The notes under the pieces: generated by a model
What the model was told of the DNA's origin: nothing
The model's input: the letters and a program-made list of their open reading frames with translations, nothing else
Databases searched by the model: none
In this document: positions 8,084-17,030 of the stretch, in pieces
Position numbering within the stretch: the stretch's first letter is position 1
Layout of the letters: each line of letters starts with the position of its first letter
Assembly (NCBI GenBank): GCA_934129745.1
Contig: CAKOWZ010000013.1
Coordinates: 1 to 51,518 of the forward strand
Direction of reading: 5' to 3'
DNA: 51,518 nt
Source of the DNA: an uncultured Clostridia bacterium
GTDB lineage: Bacteria > Bacillota > Clostridia > TANB77 > CAG-508
Program-made: the position numbers and the translations under genes

Positions 8084-8866
8084 TTAAACATTTCTCTTAC
8101 TAATTCCATATACTTTATATGCATTTTCTGTTGTCTTTTCTGCAACTTCTTCCTCTGATATTCCTTTAATCTCTGCAATTTTTTTCACAATGTAATTTAG
8201 ATACAACGAATTGTTTCTTGAGTGTTTTTCAAAAGGTTCTGGCGGTAATACTGGACTATCTGTTTCTATAACAATTTTATCTATAGGAGTAATTCTAACA
8301 GTTTCTTCCACATCTTTATATCTTGTAACAGGACCCCCAACTCCCAAATAATAACCCATTTCAACAAATTTCTTTGACATTTCTGAAGTTCCAGAATAAC
8401 AGTGCATTATTCCCGCTTTTTTTACCACATTTTCTTTTAGAATTTTATATACATCTTCTTGTGATTCTCTTGAATGTATTATTATAGGTAATTCATATTT
8501 ATTTGCTAATTTTATTTGTTCTAAAAAATATTTTTTTTGTAATTCAACAGGATAATCAAAATGATAATCTAACCCAGTTTCTCCAATTGCAATTAATTTT
8601 GAATCTTTATTTTTTAATTCATTTTCAAATATATACTCAATTTGTTCTAACGAATTTTTCTTTTCAACTTCCATTGGATGTATTCCGACTGAATAATACA
8701 TATTTGAATATTCTTTAGAATATTCTTTTACTTTCATAGCTGAATCTAAATTTATTCCTATATTAACCAAACCACATAAGGTTTCATTAAATTTATCAAA
8801 TAATTTTCTTCTATCCTTATCAAATTCTTTCCAATCGTAATGAGCATGAGTATCAAAATATAACAT
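8084..8866 (-). CDS. tatD: TatD family metal-dependent DNase/deacylase
   Basis: 260 aa, the normal length. The HxH metal ligands are in FDTHAHYD near the N terminus. The remaining TatD ligands follow in order: IAIGETGLDYH, the His of IIIHSRES, the His of GIMHCYSG, and IVIETDSPVLPPEPF with the last Asp. Family members are TIM-barrel nucleases implicated in DNA repair and RNA turnover, and sometimes D-aminoacyl hydrolases. An AAGGAGG-type site precedes the ATG. The MazG-like gene follows closely, so both may be co-transcribed. Confidence 0.93.
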   Translation of the reverse strand: MLYFDTHAHYDWKEFDKDRRKLFDKFNETLCGLVNIGINLDSAMKVKEYSKEYSNMYYSVGIHPMEVEKKNSLEQIEYIFENELKNKDSKLIAIGETGLDYHFDYPVELQKKYFLEQIKLANKYELPIIIHSRESQEDVYKILKENVVKKAGIMHCYSGTSEMSKKFVEMGYYLGVGGPVTRYKDVEETVRITPIDKIVIETDSPVLPPEPFEKHSRNNSLYLNYIVKKIAEIKGISEEEVAEKTTENAYKVYGISKRNV

Positions 8867-8913
8867 ATTATTTCCTCCTTTTACTTTTATATTATATTTC
8901 TAAATTTAGAAAA

Positions 8914-8941
8914 AGGCAAGGTATCATTTGACACCTTGCCT
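8914..8941 (-). terminator. Terminator of the 8951-9140 remnant
   Basis: Stem AGGCAAGGT / ACCTTGCCT; on the minus strand it is followed by TTTTTC. It has outlived the decayed gene it served. Confidence 0.75.
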
Positions 8942-8950
8942 AATTGCATA

Positions 8951-9140
8951 TCAACTTTTTGAGAAACCCGGATAAAGCTGTGCTGCAAGAGCATACATCT
9001 CATCAAAGTTTCTTTTTTTCTTTAAATCGTACACTGCTACCCAATTGGGTTGTTTTTCAATCTTGTGATAATTCTGTCCAATTACATCAAAATGTAATTA
9101 ACCGATGATATTTTCCTTTATTTCCGGAAACAAGTCATAT
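8951..9140 (-). pseudogene. Remnant of an unrecognised GC-richer gene
   Basis: The minus strand shows YDLFPEIKENIIG, an in-frame TAA, and then about 47 open codons (VIGQNYHKIEKQPNWVAVYD ... MYALAAQLYPGFSKS) ending in TGA. The composition is richer in GC than neighbouring genes and resembles the foreign-looking small genes elsewhere in the window. No start codon with a ribosome site was found. Family not recognised. Confidence 0.45.
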
Positions 9141-9166
9141 AAATTATGACCTAATAACTAAAAACG

Positions 9167-10336
9167 TTATTCCCCAAAAACTCTTTTTCTTCTAACCACA
9201 AAATTTGAACAAACCACATAACCAATAGTAAACAAAACCACAATTCCCATATTAATAAACACAATTTTCAAACTATCAAAATTAACCACTTCAATATTTT
9301 GAATTAACTCATTATTATGTATAAACCAATAAGAAGGCAATATATGAGCAATTTTTATTACATAATCTGGTAACCACTGAGTTGGAACAAATGAGCCACA
9401 TAAAAAACTTGAACCTAAAGCAACAACATTTACAATCCCATTAATTCCACCTTTACTTTTTACTAAACTTGAAATCAAAAATGCAATTGATACTGTACAT
9501 AATACAAACACAAAAGAATTTATACCATACAATAATCCATGTAATGAACACATTGCATTACCAAATAAAATAAAACTTACTATTATATATAATCCCCATA
9601 AACATATTGCAAATAAAGAATTTGCTAACATTAATTGTAAATTATGTTTTTTATAATTTGTACTACTTATAATTGTTCTTTTATTTACCATTTCATTTCT
9701 AAAACTTGAAAGTATTGTACATATTACAAAAATCACACCTGCAAGTAGAGTATAATTGGCAAAACTATAATATCTACTTAATTTAGCAAGATTTGTTGTA
9801 TCAAGTTTTGTTGTAATTTGAATTTCAGTATTTTGATTTAAGACATTTTTAATTTTTTCTATGATTTCATTTTCTTTTTCTACTGACTCATTTTCATATA
9901 ATCCTTTAATATACACATTAGCTAATTTTACATATCTTTCAACCATCATCTCAGCCAAATTAGCCTGATAATCTCCTGTACTTTTAACCAAAATTTCAGG
10001 ATTTTTACCTGAAAGAATATCTTTTCTGAAATTCTCTGGAATATAAATTATGTAATTAACCTCTCTATAAAAAAGAGCATCATTTATTGAATCATCATTA
10101 TTTTCAATATTTTTAACATCAGAATTTTCACTAATATAATCAATTAAACCTTTGGTTAATCCAACATTTTCATCATTATTAATAATCAAAACACTAGGTT
10201 TAGTTGCAATAAAATCTGTAGTTTGATTATTAGATTTCATATTTAATCCACCAAAAACAATAAGCATAACAGTATATAAAATTACCATACCTTTATATCT
10301 GTTTAATACTTTCAAAAAAGTTTTAAATACTGTCAT
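9167..10336 (-). CDS. ABC-2 type transporter permease, second subunit
   Basis: 389 aa. A first membrane helix (about residues 15-30) is followed by a ~150-residue extracytoplasmic domain and then five hydrophobic segments in the last 200 residues (ending in GIVVLFTIGYVVCSNFVV and basic residues). This is the plan of ABC2_membrane/YhgE-like permeases. It overlaps the preceding permease by 14 bp and is last of a three-gene operon, so the complex is probably one ATPase with two different permeases. Such systems export drugs, peptides or lipids; the substrate cannot be read here. Confidence 0.85.
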   Translation of the reverse strand: MTVFKTFLKVLNRYKGMVILYTVMLIVFGGLNMKSNNQTTDFIATKPSVLIINNDENVGLTKGLIDYISENSDVKNIENNDDSINDALFYREVNYIIYIPENFRKDILSGKNPEILVKSTGDYQANLAEMMVERYVKLANVYIKGLYENESVEKENEIIEKIKNVLNQNTEIQITTKLDTTNLAKLSRYYSFANYTLLAGVIFVICTILSSFRNEMVNKRTIISSTNYKKHNLQLMLANSLFAICLWGLYIIVSFILFGNAMCSLHGLLYGINSFVFVLCTVSIAFLISSLVKSKGGINGIVNVVALGSSFLCGSFVPTQWLPDYVIKIAHILPSYWFIHNNELIQNIEVVNFDSLKIVFINMGIVVLFTIGYVVCSNFVVRRKRVFGE

Positions 10337-11459
10337 ATTTTTGCCTCCTTAACTGTATTGCTGAAATCAAAATCAATAATCCTGAAAATACTAATAAACT
10401 AGTAATATCAAACCAATATCTATCTAATGTAGGATAATAATATAATGAATATAATCCATCTGTAATCATACTAACAGGATTAATCTTATTTATAATAGGT
10501 GCATTTGTATCAACAACATATTTCATTGTAATTCCCATCATTCCTGCTAAAAAACTTCCAACCATTGTAATTGATAAAATAATTGAACTTTTTACATTAT
10601 CATTTGATTTTACAAGTGTTGCAACACCTGTACCAAGTGATAATCCAGCAAAAGAGCCTATTAATGCTAACAATATTACTAATCCAAGATTTTGTCCATA
10701 ATCAACTTTAAGTACAAAAATTGTATATAAAAATAATAATAAAATTCCCAAAATTTGTGTTATATAACTTGCTAAAACTCCACTAAATACAAGTGTTGAT
10801 TTTTTAGTTGGACTAACACTTACACGTTTCCCTTTATTACTCATATTCGCTAAATTTTGATTAATTACAAACATTGCCAAAATTCCACCATACATACAGC
10901 TCATTGCTATTAAAGAATAATATTCAATCATTGTATAACTTAACTTATTACTTGATATATCAATTATATTAGAATCACTTTGTTTTAAAATATCTTGAAT
11001 TTTTGAATATATTTTTGATGTATCATTTTGAATTAAATCATTAATAACACCATAAGATTGATTTATCTCATCAACAGCAGTCTTAAAAATAGTTTCATTA
11101 ACACCATTTTTCTTAATAACAATTTTAGAAGAACCATTATAAATTAAATAACCAGAAATCTCCTCATTATTAAGCAATTCTTTTGCTTTTTCCTCATCTA
11201 CATATTTAATATTAAATAATTTATTATCACCATCTTTGCTTAATTCTTTAAAAGCATTTTTATAAATTTCATTATCATTAAATTCCTGTGTTTCCACAAT
11301 AGCAATATTAATACAATCAAATTTTTCACTATTTTCAATATTTGAAAATGCCATATTAAAAAAAGTTCCTAAAATAATTGGAAAAGCAAAAGTCCAAAAT
11401 ATTAACATTCTATTTTTTAAAAGAATTTTTAAAGAATATTTAAAATTATGAAAAAACAT
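10323..11459 (-). CDS. ABC-2 type transporter permease, first subunit
   Basis: 378 aa with the same plan as its downstream neighbour: one N-terminal helix (FWTFAFPIILGTFFNMAF), a large external domain, then five C-terminal helices. The KGKRVSVSPTKKST segment in the cytoplasmic loop before the later helices is typical of ABC-2 permeases, which often carry a short basic stretch there. It starts one base after the ATPase stop codon, with AGGAAAGGAGC inside the ATPase 3' end serving as ribosome site. Confidence 0.87.
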   Translation of the reverse strand: MFFHNFKYSLKILLKNRMLIFWTFAFPIILGTFFNMAFSNIENSEKFDCINIAIVETQEFNDNEIYKNAFKELSKDGDNKLFNIKYVDEEKAKELLNNEEISGYLIYNGSSKIVIKKNGVNETIFKTAVDEINQSYGVINDLIQNDTSKIYSKIQDILKQSDSNIIDISSNKLSYTMIEYYSLIAMSCMYGGILAMFVINQNLANMSNKGKRVSVSPTKKSTLVFSGVLASYITQILGILLLFLYTIFVLKVDYGQNLGLVILLALIGSFAGLSLGTGVATLVKSNDNVKSSIILSITMVGSFLAGMMGITMKYVVDTNAPIINKINPVSMITDGLYSLYYYPTLDRYWFDITSLLVFSGLLILISAIQLRRQKYDSI

Positions 11460-11460
11460 A

Positions 11461-12399
11461 TTAATCTCTAAGCTCCTTTCCTGTAAGCTCTAAAAATACA
11501 TCATTTAATGTTGGTCTTTCAGAAAAGATTTTAGAATATTTTACATTTTGCTTATTTAAAAAATTTATTAAATCCACAAGATTGTTTTTCCCACTTTTAT
11601 AACTAATAACAAGATTATTGTTAAAATATGTGACATTATCAATATTATCTAATTTTTTAATTTTTTCAAGAATTTCATTTGATAAATTAATTATTTCAAC
11701 ATTAATTTTTTCATCAATATTAGCTAATTCTTTAAGCTCATCACATGTACCACTTGCAATTACTTTTCCTTTATCTAAAATTATTACTCTATCACACAAT
11801 ATTTCAACTTCTTCCATATAATGTGTTGTATATACAATTGTCGCTCCATTATTTCTTAAAGTTTTAATTCCATCTAAAATATTGTTTCTACTTTGTGGGT
11901 CAACAGCAACAGTTGGTTCATCTAAAAAAATCAATTTAGGTTTATGAGCAATTCCACATGCAATATTTAATCTCCTTAATAAACCTCCTGATAATTGTTT
12001 TGGTCTAAATTTTTTAAAATCCTCTAAACCAACTAATTTAACAGCATCTTCAATATATTGATTTCTAGTTTTTTTATCTTTTATATATAGCCCACAAAAA
12101 TAATCAATATTTTCCCATACTGTTAATTCCTCAAAAACAGCAATATCTTGGAAAATTACGCCTATTTTTGATTTTATATCATAACTATTTGGTTTCATTT
12201 CCTTTCCAAAAATTTTAATTGAACCATTATTATAATTTAATAATGATAAAATACAGTTAATTGTAGTTGTTTTTCCACTTCCATTTGGTCCTAGAAGTCC
12301 TAAAATTTCGCCTTCATGTACTTCAAATGACAGATTATCAACAGCTTTTAATTGTGTATATTGTTTTGTTAAATTTTTAACTTCTATTGTATTTGTCAT
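11461..12399 (-). CDS. ABC-2 type transporter ATP-binding subunit
   Basis: 312 aa. Walker A LLGPNGSGKTTT is near residue 40, followed by the Q-loop (GVIFQD), the variant signature LSGGLLRRLNIA, Walker B LIFLDEPTVAVDPQSR and the H-loop YTTHYMEE. A C-terminal extension of ~90 residues is typical of DrrA/YadG-type exporter ATPases. It is first in the operon, has a GGGGGAGA ribosome site, and drives export through the two permeases encoded next. Confidence 0.93.
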   Translation of the reverse strand: MTNTIEVKNLTKQYTQLKAVDNLSFEVHEGEILGLLGPNGSGKTTTINCILSLLNYNNGSIKIFGKEMKPNSYDIKSKIGVIFQDIAVFEELTVWENIDYFCGLYIKDKKTRNQYIEDAVKLVGLEDFKKFRPKQLSGGLLRRLNIACGIAHKPKLIFLDEPTVAVDPQSRNNILDGIKTLRNNGATIVYTTHYMEEVEILCDRVIILDKGKVIASGTCDELKELANIDEKINVEIINLSNEILEKIKKLDNIDNVTYFNNNLVISYKSGKNNLVDLINFLNKQNVKYSKIFSERPTLNDVFLELTGKELRD

Positions 12400-12427
12400 A
12401 ATTCTCCCCCCTATTTTTTATATTTTG

Positions 12428-12456
12428 ATTATATTTCATCATTATTTCTGAGTCAA
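12428..12456 (-). promoter_or_regulatory. Promoter of the ABC-2 exporter operon
   Basis: TTGACT, 17 bp, TATAAT on the minus strand, 30 bp upstream of the ATPase start codon. Confidence 0.7.
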
Positions 12457-12558
12457 GAAAATTATATTTAAAATAATTATCAAAAAATCATGAATATATT
12501 GTTATACATATCTATTTATAAGTATATAACTATTAATGCAAAATCATATGCAAAAAAA

Positions 12559-12597
12559 TTAAGGACACTTTTCTATTTTTTAGAAAGTGCCCCTAAA
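12559..12597 (-). terminator. Terminator of the KAP-type NTPase gene
   Basis: On the minus strand GGGGCACTTTCT pairs with AGAAAAGTGTCC (one mismatch) and a T-rich tail TTAATTTTTTT follows, 10 bp after the stop codon. Confidence 0.8.
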
Positions 12598-12605
12598 TTT
12601 TAGCT

Positions 12606-15600
12606 TTAATTTTCATTTACAAATTTTTCTTCAGATTGTGTTAATTTTGTTTTAAATAAACGCATATTATTAAAGTATTTTGTAATATCAATTATAGCTT
12701 TTTTTACATTTTTGCTTCTTGAGTTATGGAAACATGAATATAAAACATCATTAAAATCTCTTCTTATTTCATAAAAATATGTTGTTTCAAATTTGTTTAA
12801 TAATTCAATTACACTAACTAAATATTCATAATTTGATATATTTTTTGTTGCTTTTTCTAATATTTTAAGTGTATCTACTGGTTGTATTTGCTTTTGTTTT
12901 ACTGCACAAATTTCAATCATATTTTTTAATAAAACAAAATTATTTTCAAGTTCTTTACCATTCTCAATTTCAATTTCATTATTTTCATCTTCATCATTTT
13001 TTTCTTCAGATTGTTCACCAGATTTTTCATCAATTTGTTCATCAGTTTGCTTATTTTCTTTTTTATCATTTTCAGCTTTTTCACTTGCAATAATATCATC
13101 AACATTACATTCAATAACATCAATTACACTATAATTACTCATTTTTTCCTCAATCTTTAAGCAATCTTGAACAGAATTTTCATCTGATAAAATTGAATTT
13201 ATAATTTCAATCATTTTATCAAAATCACTATTTTCAATACATTTAGCGAAAAATTCATAAGTTTTATCATAATCTAAATTATCTAATCCCTTAATATTTT
13301 TATTAAGTTCATATATTTTACCGATTCTTGTAAAATTATCATCTAATTCTTTAATTACACTATTTGGATTTGATGATAAACTAATATAATTTACTAAAAA
13401 ATGAACATATTCTGAAATATTTCCACCATCTTCATATAATGGATCACTATTATCTTTTATAAATTCAAAAACATCATCAAAATTTTCTTTTGATAAACTT
13501 TGTTGTACATTCACAAGTATAGTATTCATAACATTTACAGGTATTTCACATTTTGAATTTTTCAAAATTTCTAAAGCTTGTCTAGGATAATAATTATAAT
13601 TTTCAGCAACTAATTCTAAAAATCTTGTATAATCTTGTTCTGAAATATATTCATCAATTGATTCTATAACATCTTTTAGTCCTGTAAAATATACAATATT
13701 AGCTGGATTTTCTTCATATTTTTCTAATAATTTTGCGAAATTATTTTCTGTAAATTCTTTAATATCTTGCTTAGAATCCAATGTTTTAACTAGTTCTAAA
13801 ACTTCTTGAATTCTTAATTCTGTAATATCTTCCTCACCAATAATATAACTATAAACACTTTTGTTTTTAAACATTTTATCAATTTTTACTTTTGTTAAAT
13901 ACATTAAAATTGACATATTTTTTACTTCATAATTTTTAGTTTGAATTAAGAAATTTCTAAGTGGTATATATTTATTTGCAAAAAATGGTTTTAAATCTTC
14001 ATTAATTTTTTCATAAACATTTCTTAATTCATTAATATCCATACAACACAAACTAGTTAATATTTGCAAATAATCAAAATCTTCAAATAATAAATCATAA
14101 AATTCTGGGAAATCTGATTGTATCACAGATATTTTAGCTAATTCATAATCAAATTTTGGTTCATTTACAATTGTTTCATCAATTTTGCCAGATTTAACTC
14201 TATTCATAATTAAAATTTTATTGTTTACAAAATTGTTAATTAATTTTTTTACATGTCTTGGTGTTTTAACATTTTTGTATATTAAAACATTTCTTAAAAC
14301 TTTTTCAAAAGTTTTAGTATCTGTGTAATCTTCTATAAAATCTGGAATATAGTCTTTGGCTAGGTTTACAGCAAAATCTTTTATATTTCCATTTGAAATA
14401 TTTGGAACATAAACCTTGAATTGGAATACTTTATCAAATATTTTTTCAAATCTTAATGGTCTATAATTTGCATTTAATTTTACTTGATTTCTAAATTCAA
14501 TTGCTTTTACCAAAACTTTTTCATCAAAAGGAATAATTAAAATACAATTTTTATAATCTTTGCAATGTTTTACATCTTCAAGTGTTTTCAACATTTTAGT
14601 TGCAGTTAATTTATCAACATCTTCAATTATAATAATATTTTTTCTTGAAATATCTATTATTCTAATTTGTTCAGCTTTTTCAAGTTCTTCTTTATTTTGT
14701 TTTTCAATGTTTTTAATTTTTTCAGATGCAATCATTTCTTTAGCTCTCATAAAACCTGTTTTATTATTATCATTATTTTGTTTATTTCTATCATATTTAA
14801 CTTTGCCTTTTTTTGTGTTAGTTTTTTGATAATCATTATATTTTGTCTTTTTACTAGATTTTTTTCCATTTGCAATTATAGTACCAATAATATATGCAAT
14901 TGCAGTTAATCCAATTGTAAATACAAGTATCATTAGGAAATTTTCTTTATAATTTAAATATGTGTTTTCAACAAAAAATACATCATTTCTATTATAAATT
15001 CCTCTATTTCCCATATATTCCATAAAAATAAATATTAATGTTGTAATTATGAAACTTATCAAAACTGTTAATATAAATTTTCCAATTTTTGCAAGTGATT
15101 TTTTTACAGTTTTGACTTCTGGTTCATAATAATCTTGTACATCTGAAGAATTTTCAGTATTATCATTTTCTTCAGAATTTTGATTATAATATTTATCTAA
15201 TAATTTTTCTCTTTCACTTTTTTCATTTTCTTTGATATTTATTTTATTATCATTTTGTTCAATGTTATTTTCATTATCTTTTTCAATGCCTTTTTCAATA
15301 TTTTCTTCAATTTCATTGTTTTTAATTGAATTAATATTAACAATTTTTCCAATACTTGGTTCAGAATTTTTATTTACAATTGTTGAATATTTTTGGTAAT
15401 TTTCTTCGTGTTTTTCAATATCTGAATAATTTTCATCTAAGATTTCTTTTAAAGTTTTATCTTGTTTCCAAACATTAATCTTTTGAATATTATATTCTTC
15501 ACTATTTTCAGCATATTTTTCTTTTAAAATATTGATTACTGAAGATTTTCCGATTCCACTTTTACCTGTTACAGCAATTGCATAAGATGGTTCAACATTT

Positions 15601-15716
15601 TCAATAATCATGCTTATATTTTTAGCGATATCTTTTGAATTTAATTTATCTTCTTTAATAGAAGATAATTCTTGATCTTTAATGAAATATTTTTTTTGTT
15701 TATTTTCTTCACTCAT
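12606..15716 (-). CDS. Large membrane KAP-type P-loop NTPase
   Basis: 1036 aa. Walker A GKSGIGKSS is at about residues 51-59, and the Walker B region NIIIIEDVDKL follows only near residue 365. Between them lie a long charged Asn/Glu/Lys linker, two membrane helices (about 210-232 and 262-283) and a basic stretch. A P-loop with membrane helices inserted before Walker B is the hallmark of KAP family NTPases, as is the later IIPFDEKVLVKAIE element. The C-terminal ~500 residues look helical with an acidic low-complexity segment (KENKQTDEQIDEKSGEQSEE). KAP ATPases are often linked to mobile elements and suspected in phage defence. No partner gene is adjacent. Confidence 0.75.
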   Translation of the reverse strand: MSEENKQKKYFIKDQELSSIKEDKLNSKDIAKNISMIIENVEPSYAIAVTGKSGIGKSSVINILKEKYAENSEEYNIQKINVWKQDKTLKEILDENYSDIEKHEENYQKYSTIVNKNSEPSIGKIVNINSIKNNEIEENIEKGIEKDNENNIEQNDNKINIKENEKSEREKLLDKYYNQNSEENDNTENSSDVQDYYEPEVKTVKKSLAKIGKFILTVLISFIITTLIFIFMEYMGNRGIYNRNDVFFVENTYLNYKENFLMILVFTIGLTAIAYIIGTIIANGKKSSKKTKYNDYQKTNTKKGKVKYDRNKQNNDNNKTGFMRAKEMIASEKIKNIEKQNKEELEKAEQIRIIDISRKNIIIIEDVDKLTATKMLKTLEDVKHCKDYKNCILIIPFDEKVLVKAIEFRNQVKLNANYRPLRFEKIFDKVFQFKVYVPNISNGNIKDFAVNLAKDYIPDFIEDYTDTKTFEKVLRNVLIYKNVKTPRHVKKLINNFVNNKILIMNRVKSGKIDETIVNEPKFDYELAKISVIQSDFPEFYDLLFEDFDYLQILTSLCCMDINELRNVYEKINEDLKPFFANKYIPLRNFLIQTKNYEVKNMSILMYLTKVKIDKMFKNKSVYSYIIGEEDITELRIQEVLELVKTLDSKQDIKEFTENNFAKLLEKYEENPANIVYFTGLKDVIESIDEYISEQDYTRFLELVAENYNYYPRQALEILKNSKCEIPVNVMNTILVNVQQSLSKENFDDVFEFIKDNSDPLYEDGGNISEYVHFLVNYISLSSNPNSVIKELDDNFTRIGKIYELNKNIKGLDNLDYDKTYEFFAKCIENSDFDKMIEIINSILSDENSVQDCLKIEEKMSNYSVIDVIECNVDDIIASEKAENDKKENKQTDEQIDEKSGEQSEEKNDEDENNEIEIENGKELENNFVLLKNMIEICAVKQKQIQPVDTLKILEKATKNISNYEYLVSVIELLNKFETTYFYEIRRDFNDVLYSCFHNSRSKNVKKAIIDITKYFNNMRLFKTKLTQSEEKFVNEN

Positions 15717-15755
15717 CTTAAATTCAACATCCCTTCGATTTTTTTCATATTACAT

Positions 15756-15784
15756 AGTATATCAAATTTTATAAGAAATTACAA
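15756..15784 (-). promoter_or_regulatory. Promoter of the KAP-type NTPase gene
   Basis: Minus strand: TTGTAA, 17 bp, TATACT with TG one base upstream of the -10 (extended -10). Confidence 0.6.
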
Positions 15785-15905
15785 CGATTTTTTAATTTTT
15801 TCTAATTTTGTTTTTTAATTTTGAGGCTTAATTTTTTTAATGTTATTGTTTTGACATTTTTCGATTTTTATTTTTTTTAAATTTTAATTTTTCTCCATTT
15901 TTGAA

Positions 15906-15934
15906 TTGACACAAACTTATCAATATGATACACT
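15906..15934 (+). promoter_or_regulatory. Promoter of small-protein cassette 1
   Basis: TTGACA, 17 bp, TACACT, with TG in the extended -10 position. The leader from about 15940 to 15988 resembles the leaders of cassettes 2 and 3, including the block CTAATGCATAAAGGAGGA just before the start codon. Confidence 0.75.
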
Positions 15935-15988
15935 GTAATTCATTCGTTTATAAACCTATTTACTAATGCATAAAGGAGGATTTTTCTT

Positions 15989-16306
15989 ATGCGCAGACTT
16001 TATCAACTCATTTATGTTCCTGGCACACCTGCTTACAGGTTCAAAGGAACTGAGGAACAACTTCAAATTCATCTACAGAAAAAAAATGCTGTTGTTATAT
16101 CTGGAAAAAACGGTACCTGGAAAGTTGCAGTTCCTGCATACCACAGAATCCGTGAAATTGTTGGTGATCAGGTAACACGAGAAATTTGTCCAGATAAATT
16201 TCTGCATGCATATGGATTAAAGCGCATTTCTAAAAGGGCTTGTATTGAGCTTATTTCCCGGTTAAATACTGGGGAAATAACTTTTAACGAGCTTTTGGAG
16301 GTTTGA
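15989..16306 (+). CDS. Small cassette protein, family member 1
   Basis: 105 aa starting MRRLYQLIYVPGTPAYRFKG. Shared with members 2 and 3: F-G-T-x-x-Q-L-Q-x-H-L near residue 20-30, the NGTW motif in the middle, then PDKFLH, GLKRISK and a C-terminal C-x7-LN-x4-TFNELL. The function is unknown and no catalytic motif is obvious. It looks like a compact DNA- or protein-binding fold, but that is only an impression. AAAGGAGGA lies 10 nt before the ATG. An out-of-frame ATG at 15966 in the leader is probably not a coding start. The gene is GC-richer than its neighbours and ends in a terminator shared with the other cassettes. Confidence 0.75.
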   Translation: MRRLYQLIYVPGTPAYRFKGTEEQLQIHLQKKNAVVISGKNGTWKVAVPAYHRIREIVGDQVTREICPDKFLHAYGLKRISKRACIELISRLNTGEITFNELLEV

Positions 16307-16314
16307 TAAAATGC

Positions 16315-16346
16315 GAAAAAAGACTGACATTGCCAGTCTTTTTTGC
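16315..16346. terminator. Terminator of cassette 1
   Basis: AAAAAAGACTG / CAGTCTTTTTT around a short loop. The same hairpin sequence, apart from loop changes, ends cassettes 2 and 3. It is symmetrical and can also serve the converging 51-aa gene. Confidence 0.9.
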
Positions 16347-16365
16347 ATTTTTGGAGAAAAGGCCC

Positions 16366-16521
16366 CTACTTTGACAGTTTAGATTTTGAAAACTCTTCAG
16401 CCTCCAAAATCTTTTTATCAAGGAAATTTATAAGTCCCTTGATTTTCTTGTCTGTAGCAGTCGGCTTTCCTTTTTGACTTTTGCAGATATCCTCTACAAG
16501 CCTCTTGTCCATTTCTCTCAT
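16366..16521 (-). CDS. 51-aa charged protein, convergent to cassette 1
   Basis: The minus strand encodes 51 aa: MREMDKRLVEDICKSQKG, then KPTATDKKIKGLINFLDKKI and an acidic-basic tail ending SKLSK. A strong AGGAGGT lies 7 nt upstream of the ATG, and the codon usage is GC-richer like the adjacent cassette genes. Highly charged and helical, with no signal peptide. No family is recognised. It lies between cassette 1 and the 16781/17031 pair and ends near the shared terminator, which suggests it belongs to the same mobile set. Confidence 0.65.
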   Translation of the reverse strand: MREMDKRLVEDICKSQKGKPTATDKKIKGLINFLDKKILEAEEFSKSKLSK

Positions 16522-16695
16522 GAAATAGACCTCCTTTTTTTAATGTAATTTTATTGCTGATTTAACAGCGATATATTTATTTTAGCATTATTATGTTAAT
16601 TTGTCAAATATTATATTCATTTTTTATTCTATTTTTTATGTACTTTTATATTATATTCATGTCGAATTATGTCAAATCACGTCTAACGATTTTGT

Positions 16696-16724
16696 TTGAC
16701 ATAATTTCAAATTTGTGATATACT
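16696..16724 (+). promoter_or_regulatory. Promoter of the 16781-17306 gene pair
   Basis: TTGACA, 17 bp, TATACT, with TG one base before the -10. A small GCC/GGC hairpin (about 16742-16754) lies in the leader ahead of the CAGGAGGA ribosome site. Confidence 0.75.
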
Positions 16725-16780
16725 TTAATTTATCAAAATAAGCCCAAAGAGGCTAATTATTTTATACAGGAGGACTTTAT

Positions 16781-17020
16781 ATGTTTTATAAAGTTACAAC
16801 ATCAAACAATCCCAACAACAGAAAGTACTTCATCAGCGAATTCGATGATAAGTCTTCAACCATTCCAATCAGAAGTGTTGTTATGAGACAGAACATCTTT
16901 TTCCGTCTCACCCGAGTTTCCAAAATCAGCAGAATTCCCTGCGAATTTCTTGCTGCAAAACTAAACTGTGGGTTAATGACATTTGAAGAACTGATTTCCG
17001 CATGTAACAGTAAAAGTTAA
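16781..17020 (+). CDS. Small cassette-family protein, short form
   Basis: 79 aa beginning MFYKVTTSNNPNNRKYFISE. The second half, FFRLTRVSKISRIPCEFLAA followed by KLNCGLMTFEELI, has the same C-x7-LN-x3-[IM]-T-F-x-E-L ending as cassette proteins 1-3. The N-terminal FxGT/NGTW region is absent. AGGAGGA lies 7 nt ahead of the ATG. A related gene follows 10 bp later, so the two form one transcript. Function unknown; GC-richer than the chromosomal background. Confidence 0.7.
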   Translation: MFYKVTTSNNPNNRKYFISEFDDKSSTIPIRSVVMRQNIFFRLTRVSKISRIPCEFLAAKLNCGLMTFEELISACNSKS

Positions 17021-17030
17021 GGAGGACCAT

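Noticed and set aside
14560..14909. Long plus-strand open frames opposite the KAP-type NTPase
   Set aside because: They are antisense to AT-rich Lys/Asn codons, give implausible Phe/Leu-rich products and lack ribosome sites.
15966..16175. 69-codon frame starting in the cassette 1 leader (MHKGGFFLCADF)
   Set aside because: It overlaps the family gene out of frame, and its ATG is part of the conserved leader block in front of the true ribosome site.
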